Shown: positions 11,859 through 22,773 of the stretch, in pieces
Position numbering within the stretch: the first letter of the stretch is position 1
How the letters are laid out: each line of letters opens with the position of its first letter
From: Anaspis maculata
Lineage: Eukaryota > Arthropoda > Insecta > Coleoptera > Scraptiidae
NCBI GenBank assembly: GCA_949128115.1
Contig: CASBRS010000030.1
Span: 1-64,000 of the forward strand
Length of the DNA: 64,000 nt
Direction of reading: 5' to 3'
Program-made: the position numbers and the translations under genes
Notes under the pieces: model-generated
What the model saw: the letters and a program-made list of their open reading frames with translations, nothing else
The model's database searches: none
What the model was told of the DNA's origin: nothing

Positions 11859-12644
11859 CCTTCAGCAATGCTGTTTGTTTCATTGATAACAATGAAAACA
11901 TTACTACCTAACCTCACTTCATCATGAAAGCGTATACGCAAGGTGACTTGCGCCAGTCCAGGTCCGCTCGCAGCAAAACGTATGAAAACGTGCGTATCGA
12001 TGCGCATACGTAAAGAAACGATGGCTCAAAAATTGGAATTTACAGAAATCGCAAACTTGCGAACGTTTTTTAAAGTTGCGAAGAGTAGAAAATTGGCCCC
12101 CCAGGGGGCCAATTTTTGAGAATATACGTAAAGTTGCGTATGCGCAAATTTGCGTACTAAGATTTACGTATACGTTTCCGTTTGCCAATTTTTGAGCAGT
12201 GTTCGCAAAGCGAAAAACGTTCGAATTGGGTCTTCGTAAATAAACGCATAGTAGACGCGACAACGTTGCAAATATCGGTGCATTTTATCTACTCAAGCCA
12301 CGCCAAGCCTACCAAAGCTTTCAAACGTCAGTTTCTGATGTTCGTGTTTTCATTCAGAATAATAAATTTTCATAACCTCCATATTTGACAACAAAGAATA
12401 CGTCTGGAGACTTCCCCTTGAACATAATTCAGAAAATGAAAAACGATTACAATATAATTTTTTCCGCAGGCTTTGAATCTGTCGACGAAAAATGTCTGTG
12501 GATATCACTTACAGAGTGCAACATAGAAAAATTTTCTTACATTCGACGCCCTATTCTGATATGGTAATCGATTCCGATTTTTATCCTGATTATAAATATG
12601 CATCACACTTGACAGGAATCAACAAAACATAAATGCATGTGAAC

Positions 12645-13696
12645 CTAGGAGGATATAAGAATAGGGAGGGAGCATAACCCAGCTTGTGGGCGGGGGGAAA
12701 TGAAGCCGGGAGACGTAAGGGGTGAGGTAGCAACTACGCCCAAATATTGCATCTAGTGTCAAGGGTCTTTTGACTTTTGTGATTGAAATTGACGTTATTG
12801 AAATGATTTGAAACATTGAAACTATTTGAGGTTAGTGAGATTTTTTTGGTTGACAATGTTGACATAAAATGAGTCCTGCCTGATGTCTTATATCTTTGTG
12901 CCTGGATCTTGTTTGGATGGTGCTTCATCTATAAGAGCTGAATAGATCAGCTTTCCCAGGTGTGGGAAAGACATTGGCTACGTGCGGTGGATACAATATC
13001 ATGTATGAAGAATATCCCATCAATGCGAGCCGAAGCTGACGAAAGGAAGATGCCTACCTGTAGTATGGGGTCGCCCGATGTTTTACTAGAATGTTAGGCA
13101 AGAATGAGAATGACCAGCAGAAAATGAGCAGTTCGATTCTTCCTCATAGATTCTACGACGTATTTGTGAGGTCAGCACTGTTAATACACCTAATGATGAT
13201 CTACACTCTGTGATCTACACTGAACACTGAACAGTGATAGAGGTAGGTACTCTACTGGAAACCTCATCATCAGCCAATCTTAAGGCCTGTGTAGACTTCA
13301 AGGTCTATGGCAAAATTACATTGAATAGTACCTACGTACCTAGGTACCTATCTTGGTGGAATTCCTACTGCTACGGACTATGACCTACCACGAAGTTAGT
13401 GACGAAAATGCTAATAAGTAGAAGTAGTTAGTAGTAGAATAGTAGAAGAAGTAGATTAAATTACTTTTTGTAATCCAACGATCATATTTAGGAAGGATGA
13501 GGCTGGATCTGGTGCAGCACAAAGCGTCATAGATTGACACTGACAAGAGCGACAGCTCGCAGAACTTGACGTGGCAATATTCAGTTTCAATGGTAAAGTG
13601 ATAAAAATTTTGGGCGTACAAAGATGGCGGATATGACATTTCCATGGCTTCACTTTTTATGACGAACCTTCCCTCCCTATTCTTATATCCTCCTAG
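12645..13696. mobile_element. 1,052 bp TIR element with 8 bp target duplication
   Basis: Near-perfect terminal inverted repeats of about 27 bp beginning CTAGGAGGATATAAGAATAG. ATGTGAAC flanks both ends (12,637-12,644 and 13,697-13,704). The related segment at 6,950-7,575 has the uninterrupted sequence (GCATGTGAA followed by AAAAGTGATGAAG), which is direct evidence for the insertion. An 8 bp duplication is typical of hAT, P and some Mutator elements, but the CTAGGAGG end fits none of these clearly. No convincing open frame: non-autonomous. Confidence 0.85.
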
Positions 13697-13918
13697 ATGT
13701 GAACAAAGAAAAAAGTGATGAAGTTTTAAAATAATCGAAAAGTTGTTTTTTGTTTTAAAGTAACTCAGTAAATTTTCCAAAAATACCATTATAAAAATAG
13801 ACCTTATCAGTAAGTCCTGTCAAAGACCTGTGTACCCAACCTTTTTCACAGCCGCGTTGCCCATCCGCGCTGGCGCTAGCTTCGAGCGTCAAAAGTGACA
13901 ATAATAAAGGTTGGCAAT

Positions 13919-14107
13919 GGGTGCTTTCCATCTAGCCCCAAGTTTAGTACACCTGCCATTTACGCATGTGCGGGTGCCAAACGGTGCTTTCCATCTACGT
14001 GTTCTTACTCGGTTCTGTGCCGTTCATTGGATCGCCTAAAATTGTATGCCAAACTATGGAACATGTTCCGTCTGGTGGTATTTGTACCGTCTAGATGAAA
14101 AGCGCCC
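13919..14107. mobile_element. MITE, GGGTGCTTTCC family, copy 2
   Basis: A 189 bp element with ends GGGTGCTTTCCATCTAG and CTAGATGAAAAGCGCCC, flanked by AAT on both sides. It aligns along its length with 2,947-3,135, including the internal GTGCTTTCCATCTACG. Non-coding. Confidence 0.85.
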
Positions 14108-14191
14108 AATGCAGAATTTTGGCGCTGTCAACCAAACTTTTTGAAATTCTCAATCGTCTGACGTCTGACGTTTTCATTCGCGTAAAAGCTA

Positions 14192-15174
14192 GTCCGCACG
14201 GGCGATATACCGCTGGATCGATTTCCTGTCAAAAATGTCCAACTTTCAGCGAATATTCGCAAAAAGTTGAATCCCCGCCAACTTTTAGCGATTGACCGCT
14301 GTTTTCAAAGTGTCAGCATTGACACAGCATGAAAATGTGACGTTAGGTTTTGCTAGGAAGGAGCCCGGTGCTTATCTCAAGACGAAATAGAAAAACTTGA
14401 TCACCGATGGGTGTACCAGTCCAAGGGAGAGAGGAAAAATCGTGACTACTGGACGGTGGACACGTATCAGCTTGATTTCAGAGTTATGAATCCATCTGCA
14501 GTCTGCATGAGCTTGAGTTGCACCAGAGCAAGGTCGGAGGCAAGATTATCAAGAAAAAAAGAAAACGTGCACGGTTTTGAGTACCATCAAAATGCCACAA
14601 TTTTTCTTTTATATATTTGTGCCCGAGTTTGTGTCTTTCCCGCAATGGAAGTTTGAAGTTCCACAGTGGAGGCCTTTTCTAAACCTCTTCAATTAGTTGC
14701 AATGCTGAGAGCGGGGTTCACTGTCCACACCGTGTCGTCACTCGTCATCGTCGTAGGTGTGACTGTGATTCTCATGGGCTCGGGCTGCTCATTTCTGTAG
14801 TTGATCATTTCAACATGCTCACATAAATCATTGAAAGACACCCGTCGCCAGCATGTATCTATTGCAAAGGATAGTTTCCTACTCAAAAGAAGACCACGTA
14901 CTTATGAGAATTTTGCTTTTTTATTTATCACAATAACATTAGGTAGGTATTAACATCGTCTTTGATTTGAAGAACACCCATTTTTTGAAGAATATCCAGA
15001 CACTACATCATGCAATTCGCGTGACAAACGACTGACAACCGGATCTGACACTTTAAACAACAGACGTGACACTAATTATTCGCTGATTTTCGCCGCTCAT
15101 GCGGACGATGATTTCAGCGGCAAAAAAAATAGCGGTATATCGCCAAAAACCAGCGGTATACCGCCCGTGCGGAC
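14192..15174. mobile_element. 983 bp TIR element flanked by TA
   Basis: Ends GTCCGCACGGGCGATATACC and, inverted, GTCCGCACGGGCGGTATACC, each flanked by TA. A further GCGGTATATCGCC lies just inside the right end. The TA duplication suggests a Tc1/mariner-like or related non-autonomous element. Two short protein-like frames lie inside (about 14,351-14,560 on + and 14,689-14,886 on -), but I cannot assign either. Confidence 0.75.
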
Positions 15175-15257
15175 TAAGCTTAAGTCACACACGAGTTTTC
15201 TGCAATATTCTTTTATGAAAGTGTTGAATTTTCTACAGAACGTTGCTGGCTCGAGCA

Positions 15258-15388
15258 ATGGATGACCCAGTGAAAAGAACCAAATGTTGTGTCGTGGGGT
15301 GGGATGCCGCGAAATGGGCACTAAAGCCAAGACTCACAGACTTTCCCAAGACCTAGAATTTCGTTTCAAGTGGATCCACTGATGGTTA
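15258..15388 (+). pseudogene. THAP-domain fragment, frameshifted
   Basis: From an ATG the frame reads MDDPVKRTKCCVVG, then a Trp where THAP zinc fingers have a Cys, then a run ending in TDFPK. A stop follows. In the next frame the text continues as DLEFRFKWIH. The pattern C-x-V-x-G ... FPK ... W-I is that of the N-terminal half of a THAP (C2CH) DNA-binding domain. One frameshift and the lost second Cys mark it as dead. THAP domains occur in P-element-type transposases and in many insect proteins. Its place inside E2 makes a transposon origin likely, but this is inference from about 45 residues. Confidence 0.45.
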
Positions 15389-16205
15389 GGGGTGGAAAGG
15401 GATCTGTCTTATCTGTCTGAGGACAATAAAGAAGCTGAGCTGAGGAGGAGCTGATGAATGTCTCTTTCGAAGCTCAATTTTTAAAGTCGCTGGCACGAGA
15501 CGCAGACTTGGGCGCGATGCCTTTCCCATCTATACTCTCTGCGCTACAGTCAAAGGCCAGCCTTGTCAGTGAACTCCACGATGGACCCACCGTCGACTCA
15601 AGGGTTGCCGCCACCGCCCCCGGCTTACCTATCTTAGCTTAGTATCCCTTATTCCTTACAGAAAATGTTGAAAATACAAACCTTTCCATCTTTGTACATG
15701 GTGTAGCCTCAATAGAAGGCCTTTGTGACTACCGTTGAATACCTCGATATTTTTTTCTCCAAAATTCCAGTCGTGTTTGGATGAATTTCTTGTCCACTGA
15801 CATTTTTCGTAAAATGAAACGTCAGACGATAACAATTTAAAATTTTTTGATTGACAGTGTCAAGACACTCCAGATTCTGTCGTACCGGCGCGGCTCCCTG
15901 TTTCCCTACCCATCAACCAGGTGCTGACTTACTGATAAGGTCAATTGAGTAAGTAGGTAGCCGATAAAACCAGTCAACGCTAAATTTAGGCTGATTTTGT
16001 CGAAATGTTCCTGAGTTGAAAATTTTTGAAATCCGAAAAAAATTAACTATGAAAGGCTGTATCTTTGACAATAGGCCGAACTCTATAAAGTAGTTTATGA
16101 TTTTTCGTAATATTTTGACAAGATCTATCTACTCACAGTTGAAGTTGTTGTTCAGTTGAAGACAACTGAACATTATTACCTATTTCCAAAAACCTGGAAC
16201 TCGTT

Positions 16206-17788
16206 ATAGTACAAGAAAGATAGATTTCAACCTCGGAAAAAATATGGACGTCCTAAAAATTTGATATTCTGTTCAGAATTGAGTGCTCTACAACATATCC
16301 AAAATCGCCAAAAATCGCACTCGGGGGTTTTGCGTTATTGAAGGGGAGGGGTAAAAAATTGCAACTTTACAAGGAGGGGATGAAACCCGTCAATATTGGG
16401 AGCAAATACGTTATAATTTGACGCATAATATCCCGTTGATACCATGTTGGCACAAAAAGTGTCGATCATTGTTGAAGGGGGGTCGTGGGGGGGCGCAGCT
16501 CTGCTAGGTGGTCCATTTTGTTGTTTTTTTTGGTCGTGTAGAACCGATCGCGACAAGTTTAGTATCTTTTCCGACTAAACTCAATCTCCTGAACTCGAAT
16601 CCGTTATGTAAATTTGGATGAAAACAAGTTTGAACAAGTTAACTTAAGAAAACTTGTTTTTTCTTTGACAATTTTGACGATTTTTTTTACTGTTAGAGGT
16701 GTTCATCTTTGAAACATTTTGAGAGGCCATCAAATTGAAGTGTATTCTTCAGGAAAATCATCTACTCAATGTATGATTTTGTTTCTCGAATTAAAAAAAT
16801 CGATTTGAACCTGAGCCGGCGCGGCGCGTCGTCTACTACTGGTGTGCACAGATCCTCAAAAAGCACGTCAAAAAGTCACTTGAAAAAATACTTGAAAAAC
16901 TGTCAAAAAAAACGTCAAAAGTCACCGTCAAGATGACGTCAAAAGTTGCTGTCAAAAGTTAGTGTAAAAATATTCAAATATCAGGTAATTTGCATCTCAA
17001 ATTTTCGGTCTCAAGTGCCCCGGGTAACTGGTTCCCAGTCTCAAGTGCCCCATTACCTACTATCAAAGATCAGTTGTTATTTTTTCAATAATTTGAGCTA
17101 TTTTCATTTAAAGGTGCATGCTGTAGTGTTCTGGTCAGTAGTAGATGACGCGCCGCGCCGGCTTAGGTTCAAATCGATTTTTTTTAACTCGAGAAACAAA
17201 ATCATACATCGAGTGGACGATTTTCCTGAAGAATACACTTCAATTCAATGGCCTCTGAAATTTTTCCGAAGATGAACATCTTAAACGGTGAAAAAAAATT
17301 CGCCAAAATTGTCAAAGAAAAAACAAGTTTTCCCAAGTTAACTTGTTCAAACTTGTTTTCATCCAAATTTACCCAACGGATTCGAGTTTGGGAGATTGAG
17401 TTTAGTCGGAAAAGATGCCAAACTTGTCGTGATCGGTTCAATATGGCGCAGGAAGAAAAAAGAGCCCCCTAGCCGAGCTTCGCGTCCCCACGAGCCCCCT
17501 TCAACAATGATTGACACTTTTTGCACCGAAATGATGTGAACGGGATATAATTCGTTGAATAACGATATATTTGCATCCAGTGGATTGACAGGTTTCATCC
17601 CCTCCATTTAAGATTGCAATTTTTCACCCCCCCCCCCCCTCCAATAACTCAAAACCCCCAGGTGCGATTTTTGGCGATTTTGGATATGTAGTAGAGCATT
17701 CAATTCTGAACAGAATATCAAATTTTCAGGACGTCCATATTTATTCCGAGGTTTGGCTGTTTTTTTTTACTATTTTTCCTGTACTATT
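16206..17788. repeat. second copy of palindrome P1
   Basis: Inverted arms matching those at 8,432-10,083: TAGTACAAGAAAGATAGATT at the left, CCTGTACTATTAG at the right, and GAGCCGGCGCGGCGCGTCG or its relative in both arms. The left arm stops abruptly at about 16,850 and the centre is replaced by about 190 bp with repeated CGTCAAAAG motifs and two copies of TCTCAAGTGCCCC. It lies between the two segments that are adjacent at 11,647/11,648, so it is an insertion in E2. Confidence 0.8.
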
Positions 17789-17998
17789 AGTGGGAAGCAA
17801 ATGCAAAGCTTTACTGCAGACGATGAAAAAAAAAATTAAACATCATCGTGACAAGTTTTAAACAGTGTCCCTGGAGCTGACAAAGATTGAAAAGAATGAC
17901 AGAATTGTGAGTAATTCTTTATTTACGTGACGCATTCGTGAAGTTATTCCGTGCTGTACCTCATTACCCGCCTGACTCGGCACCATGATCGCCACATA
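17788..17998 (+). repeat. right segment of E2, copy of 11,648-11,858
   Basis: Direct copy of the E1 right segment with a few substitutions and small indels. It is followed at once by the terminal AATTGGCCCCCTG of E2. Confidence 0.8.
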
Positions 17999-17999
17999 A

Positions 18000-20022
18000 T
18001 TGGCCCCCTGGTCAACAGCGGCCAATGGCAAAGGATATGCTGCACTGGAAGATTTTTGCGCAATTTTAGATATTCCGGGTTTGTGTCGTAATACCTACAC
18101 TAAATTCGAGAGGCTGGTAGGAGAAGCCTGGTACGAATGTTTATCAGAATCTATTACCAAAGCTGGCATGGAAGAATTAAAATATGCCAAAGAATGTGGT
18201 AACATGATAGGTGACATTGGCCAATGTAAAGTTATAGTGGATGGAGGCTGGAGCCATAGATCCTACGGCCACAGATTCACATCAAAGTCAGGAGTGGCTT
18301 GTATTATTGGCCATAAAACTAAACAGCTCTTGTTTTTGGGAATACGGAACAAGTATTGCAGTATTTGCTCCATTGCAGCATCACAGCAGATACATCCTCG
18401 TCCGCATGAATGCTACAAAAACTGGTCTGGTTCTTCATGTGCCATGGAAGCAGACATTCTGGTTGAGGGGTTCACAAATAGTGAAAAGATGCACAAACTT
18501 CATTATACTGAATTTATTGGTGATGGGGATTCCAGCGTCCATTCAAGAATACTAGCATCTGTCCCGTATAGTAGAAGAGTTAGAAAAATTGAATGTGCAA
18601 ATCATTTAGTAAAAAATGTCACGAAAAGTTTACATAACTTGGCAAGTCAATCGACAGCTTATAAGAAACTGTTGCCTTCGACAAAAATCAACTATATTGG
18701 CAAAAGCTGCCGAAGACTGATTTCAAACTATTCTAAAAAAGTCCAACCATCCCATCAAGAATTGAAACAAGATCTTCTCAATGTTATTCCTCATGTCTAT
18801 GGAAATCATGAGCGTTGTAAGCAGTCAAATTGCATGAAACACGGACAGTCTATTGACAATGCATATAAAACTGCAACAAGCGAATTCAAAACATCAATCT
18901 TGAAAATAATTGGAAGGCTTACAGCTAATTCAGATAGTCTTGTGACCAATTCGACAAGCAATCTTGCTGAAACATACATGAAACAAGTTGCCAAATTCAA
19001 TGGGGGCAAGCAGACATTTTTAGGGCGAAGAAATACGTTCAACCTGCGTTGCTATGGAGGTGGCTTGGCATTTCTATTTGGTCCTGCCTGGTTAACACAT
19101 GTCACCAAGAAAATTTTGAAAAGAAGCCCTGGTACCAGGATTAAGAGACTTGTGCGCCAGCGGAAAGATCTTGGAGAACGAGCTAGAGTACGTCGAAAAA
19201 TAAATTTCTCTCAAAATGAAATAGGAAACACCCCCGTCCGATTAGATTACGGTGGAAACTGCCAAAGACCCGACTTACCTTCTGCAGAAGTGAATTCATT
19301 GATCAAAGAATTGGTGAAAACTTTGGACGTGACTGAGGAGCAACAAACAGAAATTGAAAGAGATACAAGACTCCAGGGAGACTGTATTCGGTGGCGTGAA
19401 GAAAGAAAGTGTCGGTTGACTGCGTCCAATTTCGGCCTAATATGTAAACGAAGAAGTAAATTTGGGAAACTTGTGAAATCTTTGTTGTACTCGGTTGTAC
19501 CTAATACGAAAGCCATTGAGCACGGCAGAATCAACGAACAACGAAGATAATGCTGTTGCACGGTACGAAGAAGAGGCCGATGTAAAAGTCATCAGATGTG
19601 GCATTTTTGTTTGTCAAGAGAAACAGCTTGGCTTCCTTGGTGCTTCACCGGATGGACTTGTAGGGGATGATAAAGTTTTGGAAGTGAAGTGCCCATTTTC
19701 AGCGCGCAACCACGCTAGTATATTGGATGCGGCCAGAAATTTGAGGAATTTCTGTTTGAAGTTTTACGGTGATGGACTACAACTTAACCGCAAACATAAT
19801 TACTACTATCAAATTCAGGGTCAAATGTTTGTGACCAATAGAAAATTATGTGACTTTGTTGTTTGGACTCCCAATGATATTTATATTGAGACAATCAGGT
19901 ATGATCCCAGTTTTTGTAAAATAATGTTACAAAAGCTCAAAACTTTTTATGAAGAACATATGGGACCAGAACTGGTAGACAGTAGGCATGAACGAAGTAT
20001 GGAGATTAGACAAAGTACATGA
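18000..20022 (+). pseudogene. Mutator-like transposase fused to YqaJ-type nuclease
   Basis: Two overlapping frames (18,000-19,550 and 19,495-20,022) form one broken gene. The first carries the Mutator-like transposase core: DGGWSHRSYGH at residues 81-91, KNWSGSS near 140, IGDGDSSV near 173, ECANH near 198 and a Cys-rich ERCKQSNCMKHG stretch. It ends in RLTASNFG, the start of a YqaJ module. The second frame supplies the nuclease core: GASPDG, LEVKCP and YYYQIQGQ. Such transposase-YqaJ fusions are known in animal genomes; the YqaJ fold belongs to the restriction-endonuclease-like exonucleases. The break is a 7 bp tandem duplication of CAACGAA at 19,532-19,545, which shifts the frame. The N-terminus (probably over 100 residues) is missing because the end of E2 abuts at 18,010. 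No flanking TIRs were found. Not functional as it stands. Confidence 0.85.
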
Positions 20023-20112
20023 TTTGCTAATGTGAGTAATGTGACCTAACATGACCCATATGATGGTTGTCGTTCTGCATACTTCCTAAAAATGTATTAT
20101 TATTGTTATAGT

Positions 20113-20118
20113 AATAAA
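20113..20118 (+). promoter_or_regulatory. AATAAA poly(A) signal of the transposase gene
   Basis: Canonical AATAAA about 90 bp past the last codon of the YqaJ module, the first one downstream of that gene. Confidence 0.5.
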
Positions 20119-21650
20119 ATCTATTGAAATCATAGTGTTGGTTTTATTCATGTTTTATCGCTTTTTCTTCGAGCGGAACAGACATACTGCGCGCGCAATG
20201 CAATGACACTTTGCTTACAGTCTGATTCGCCAAATCCATTTTCCATTCAGAGTTGGATTTAGGTAGAAGAGACTCAATAAAAAACTCGGAATTTCCATTT
20301 CTAGAGACTAAAAAGGTGCAAATTTCCCAAATTACAATCAAACAAAGGAATTGAAAAAGTATTTGAAGTGAATCGAATAAACACACAAACAAATTATTGA
20401 AATTGTTCGATGTGAGCCCAGTTTTGCTGGATGTTTCTCTCACATCGACCTTTGACAGAGTTCGTCACTTTCGTGAGACGAATTACCATTTTAGACTCAT
20501 TTTTTGAAATGCTGTTTCAAATGAACTGATTGACTTACAAAGGTCCCAACTTTTGACAAAATGATGCTACTTAGTCACAGAGCACTAGATTATTATGATA
20601 AATGGAATTTTTGACTACAAAGCACTACTTGAAAAATTTCAGATTCTTGTTTTTTTTTAACTATTTTTGACAGGTTGGTATATTACTAAAAAGGCAATTA
20701 AAAATGCTATTCGGGAGTCTTAAAAAAACGGTCAATAAGAAAAATAAAAGTTGATAGTGTTTTCTTGGCAATAGAAAAAGATTGGAGAAAACTGATAACA
20801 CATTTGAGCGCATCTCAAAAAAGTGACATAATAATGTCAAAGTCTGAATTATGTAAAATTATCATTTCAGAAGCTATTGAAACAAAAACGATAGTACATA
20901 TATTGTGTGGTTAGTACAGAAAGTGCCATATTCTTGGCCGACGACGGAATCTTGCAGTCGCCGAGGCGCCAGCCGAAGACTGCAACCGGTGGAGGCCTGG
21001 AAGTCACTTTCTGTACGAACAGCACATACTATTTTTTAGCCGATTTAATGAGGTAGTTTGCACCTATCAAAATGATAAATTTTAAAGCCATGCATTCAAT
21101 TAATTTCAGTTATGACATTGATCTATCAAAGTATCTGAAACTTTCTTTCTGGCCGGCGCGGCGCGGCCAGAAACTTTTCGTTACTTTCGTTATTTTTCGT
21201 TACTGAGGTCACCAAAGCAAACGTTCATTTTGTGGCCTGGTAGTAGGCTAGAGAATAACTTCTTTCTGTCTGATCGACTAAAAAAATATTTGTGCATCAT
21301 TCATCCAGATACCGATTTACAAGTATTCGCATTTATAGATCGCCTCGGCATCCGCATCGGACTACAAACACGCACTCGCAATATACAGTTTCTGGCCTAT
21401 GATGACACAAATTGCCTGTTGCTTGGTACCTACCCTACACTACCACGAAATCATCTTTTTGCTGATGCCATCTAGGGATCGATAGCGTAAACATTCCTGT
21501 CTGGTTTCTGACTATCAGAGGGTTTGATCATTGTGTTTGATCGTTCTCTCTACGTTTACCTGAAGGAACCTACCGGTCGCGCTCGGCGATGAGGCGACAT
21601 TGCCGCCATCTCGCGGAGGCGAATCACATTATTTTGCCTTGACTTTAAAC
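20119..21650. other. gene-free stretch
   Basis: No gene is recognised. Two small inverted repeats are visible. One pairs GTACAGAAAGTG near 20,911 with CACTTTCTGTAC near 21,005. The other is a 28 bp GC-rich palindrome at 21,146-21,173 with arms TTTCTGGCC and GGCCAGAAA. Part of this stretch may belong to the 3' side of the Mutator-like element. Confidence 0.4.
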
Positions 21651-21659
21651 CTTAAGCAA

Positions 21660-22745
21660 TGCTGATTAATGTAATAAAAGCTCCAGGCCCTGAAATGTGA
21701 GCATCATAGTTTTAGATGAGCAAGAAGGGAGTAAGTTCCGCAACAGTGGTAACTCTGTAAAATTTGATTTCCTCAAAATCTTGAAGGCCTGGTTGGTCTG
21801 AATGCCTTTCAAGAAATGCTGATTCACATTTTAAAACGGAATTCTCCGATTTCTCTCTTCCCGACCCACCAACCAAAGATGAGGGAAAGTATTGTGAAGG
21901 CGCTAAAAAACATGTTTCAAAATGAACACGGAAATATCCATTTTGAGCCTCCCTGAGACGACTAGGACCATTTCCAGATGGAAGTTTGTCTGTCTGTGTG
22001 TCTGACTGTGTTTGTGCCTGGCTGTGTGTGTGTCAGTAATATTTCACGATAACGACCAAATGGTTGATCTGATCGACTTGAAATTCGGTATGCAGACATG
22101 GTTTTGCTGTTGAATGAGCCCATTAATTTTTGGCTGTCATCTGTCAAACAAGAAAGACACTATTAAATGATGATAGGAGCTGTATCTCACGGAACTTGAC
22201 ATGCAATAACTATGTCGTTTGAAAGCCTTCGCAAAACTGTATTCAGAACAGTTAAAAGTACGGTTGCGGACTCATAAAAGTTTACACCGATGACAATCGT
22301 GTGGCCATGCCCATTCAAAATTACGTCAAAACTGAATTAGCATGGCCACTCGATCGCCGTCGGTGTAAACTTTTATAAGTCCGCAACCTTACTTCTCTAT
22401 CTGTCATATGTCAAATATTAAAAAATGTCCAAATTCAAAACTTTGCCAATCAATTATCCAAAATCTAATTGATGGATTGGAACCAAATTCGACTGGCAGC
22501 AACAGAATAAAAGAGTCACATTAAGTCTGCAGTTAGAGTTTTCCATCGTCTCTCAATCAGGCGCTACGAGATTTGGTGGCACTTACTCCTTTCTTGCCCT
22601 AAAAAACTATGTTCCGCACACTTGTTGGACCGGAGCTTTCAGTATGTTGCTCAGCATTGGTCAAAGACCGTTTGTGCAAAATTTCAAAAAGGACATATTT
22701 ATTTCAGGGTTTGACCAAATTTTTGCTTAAAATGCCTGGGCTATT
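21660..22745. mobile_element. TIR element with about 100 bp arms
   Basis: The arms at about 21,660-21,765 and 22,565-22,745 are inverted copies: AATGCTGATTAATG against its diverged complement, and GAAGGGAGTAAGT against ACTTACTCCTTTC. The solo repeat at 4,140-4,345 belongs to the same family. The interior is non-coding and contains a small nested palindrome (22,262-22,388). Exact ends and target duplication could not be fixed. Confidence 0.5.
22262..22388. mobile_element. 127 bp palindromic MITE
   Basis: Arms of about 29 bp: GGTTGCGGACTCATAAAAG at the left and its near-perfect complement CTTTTATAAGTCCGCAACC at the right. A further inverted pair inside reads GTGGCCATGC and GCATGGCCAC. It is nested in the element at 21.66-22.75 kb. 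No clear target duplication. Confidence 0.65.
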
Positions 22746-22773
22746 AGATTTTTCATTTCATAGGCCGTGTAAT

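Larger units (their letters stand above)
6950..12101. mobile_element. element E1 with CAGGGGGCCAATT ends (tandem copy 1)
   Basis: Left end CAGGGGGCCAATTTTTGA at 6,950. The right end, AATTGGCCCCC at 12,101, abuts the left end of an equivalent element (E2, 12,102-18,010). E1 and E2 share a left segment (6,950-7,575 with 12,102-13,765), a segment near 11,570-11,647 with 15,950-16,020, and a right segment (11,648-11,858 with 17,788-17,998). They share them in the same order and orientation, so they are related units in tandem. E1 is interrupted by the foldback element at 7,664-11,308. No transposase is coded. No matching target duplication is seen at the outer edges, so the element model is an inference from shared ends and order. 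Confidence 0.5.
12102..18010. mobile_element. element E2 with CAGGGGGCCAATT ends (tandem copy 2)
   Basis: Left end CAGGGGGCCAATTTTTGA at 12,102, right end AATTGGCCCCCTG at 18,010. It carries the same left and right segments as E1 but different internal insertions: a TIR element with an 8 bp duplication (12,645-13,696), a 189 bp MITE (13,919-14,107), a TA-flanked TIR element (14,192-15,174) and a large palindrome (16,206-17,788). A THAP-like fragment (15,258-15,388) is the only coding relic. The right end cuts into the Mutator-like transposase at 18,000. No matching outer target duplication is seen. Confidence 0.5.
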
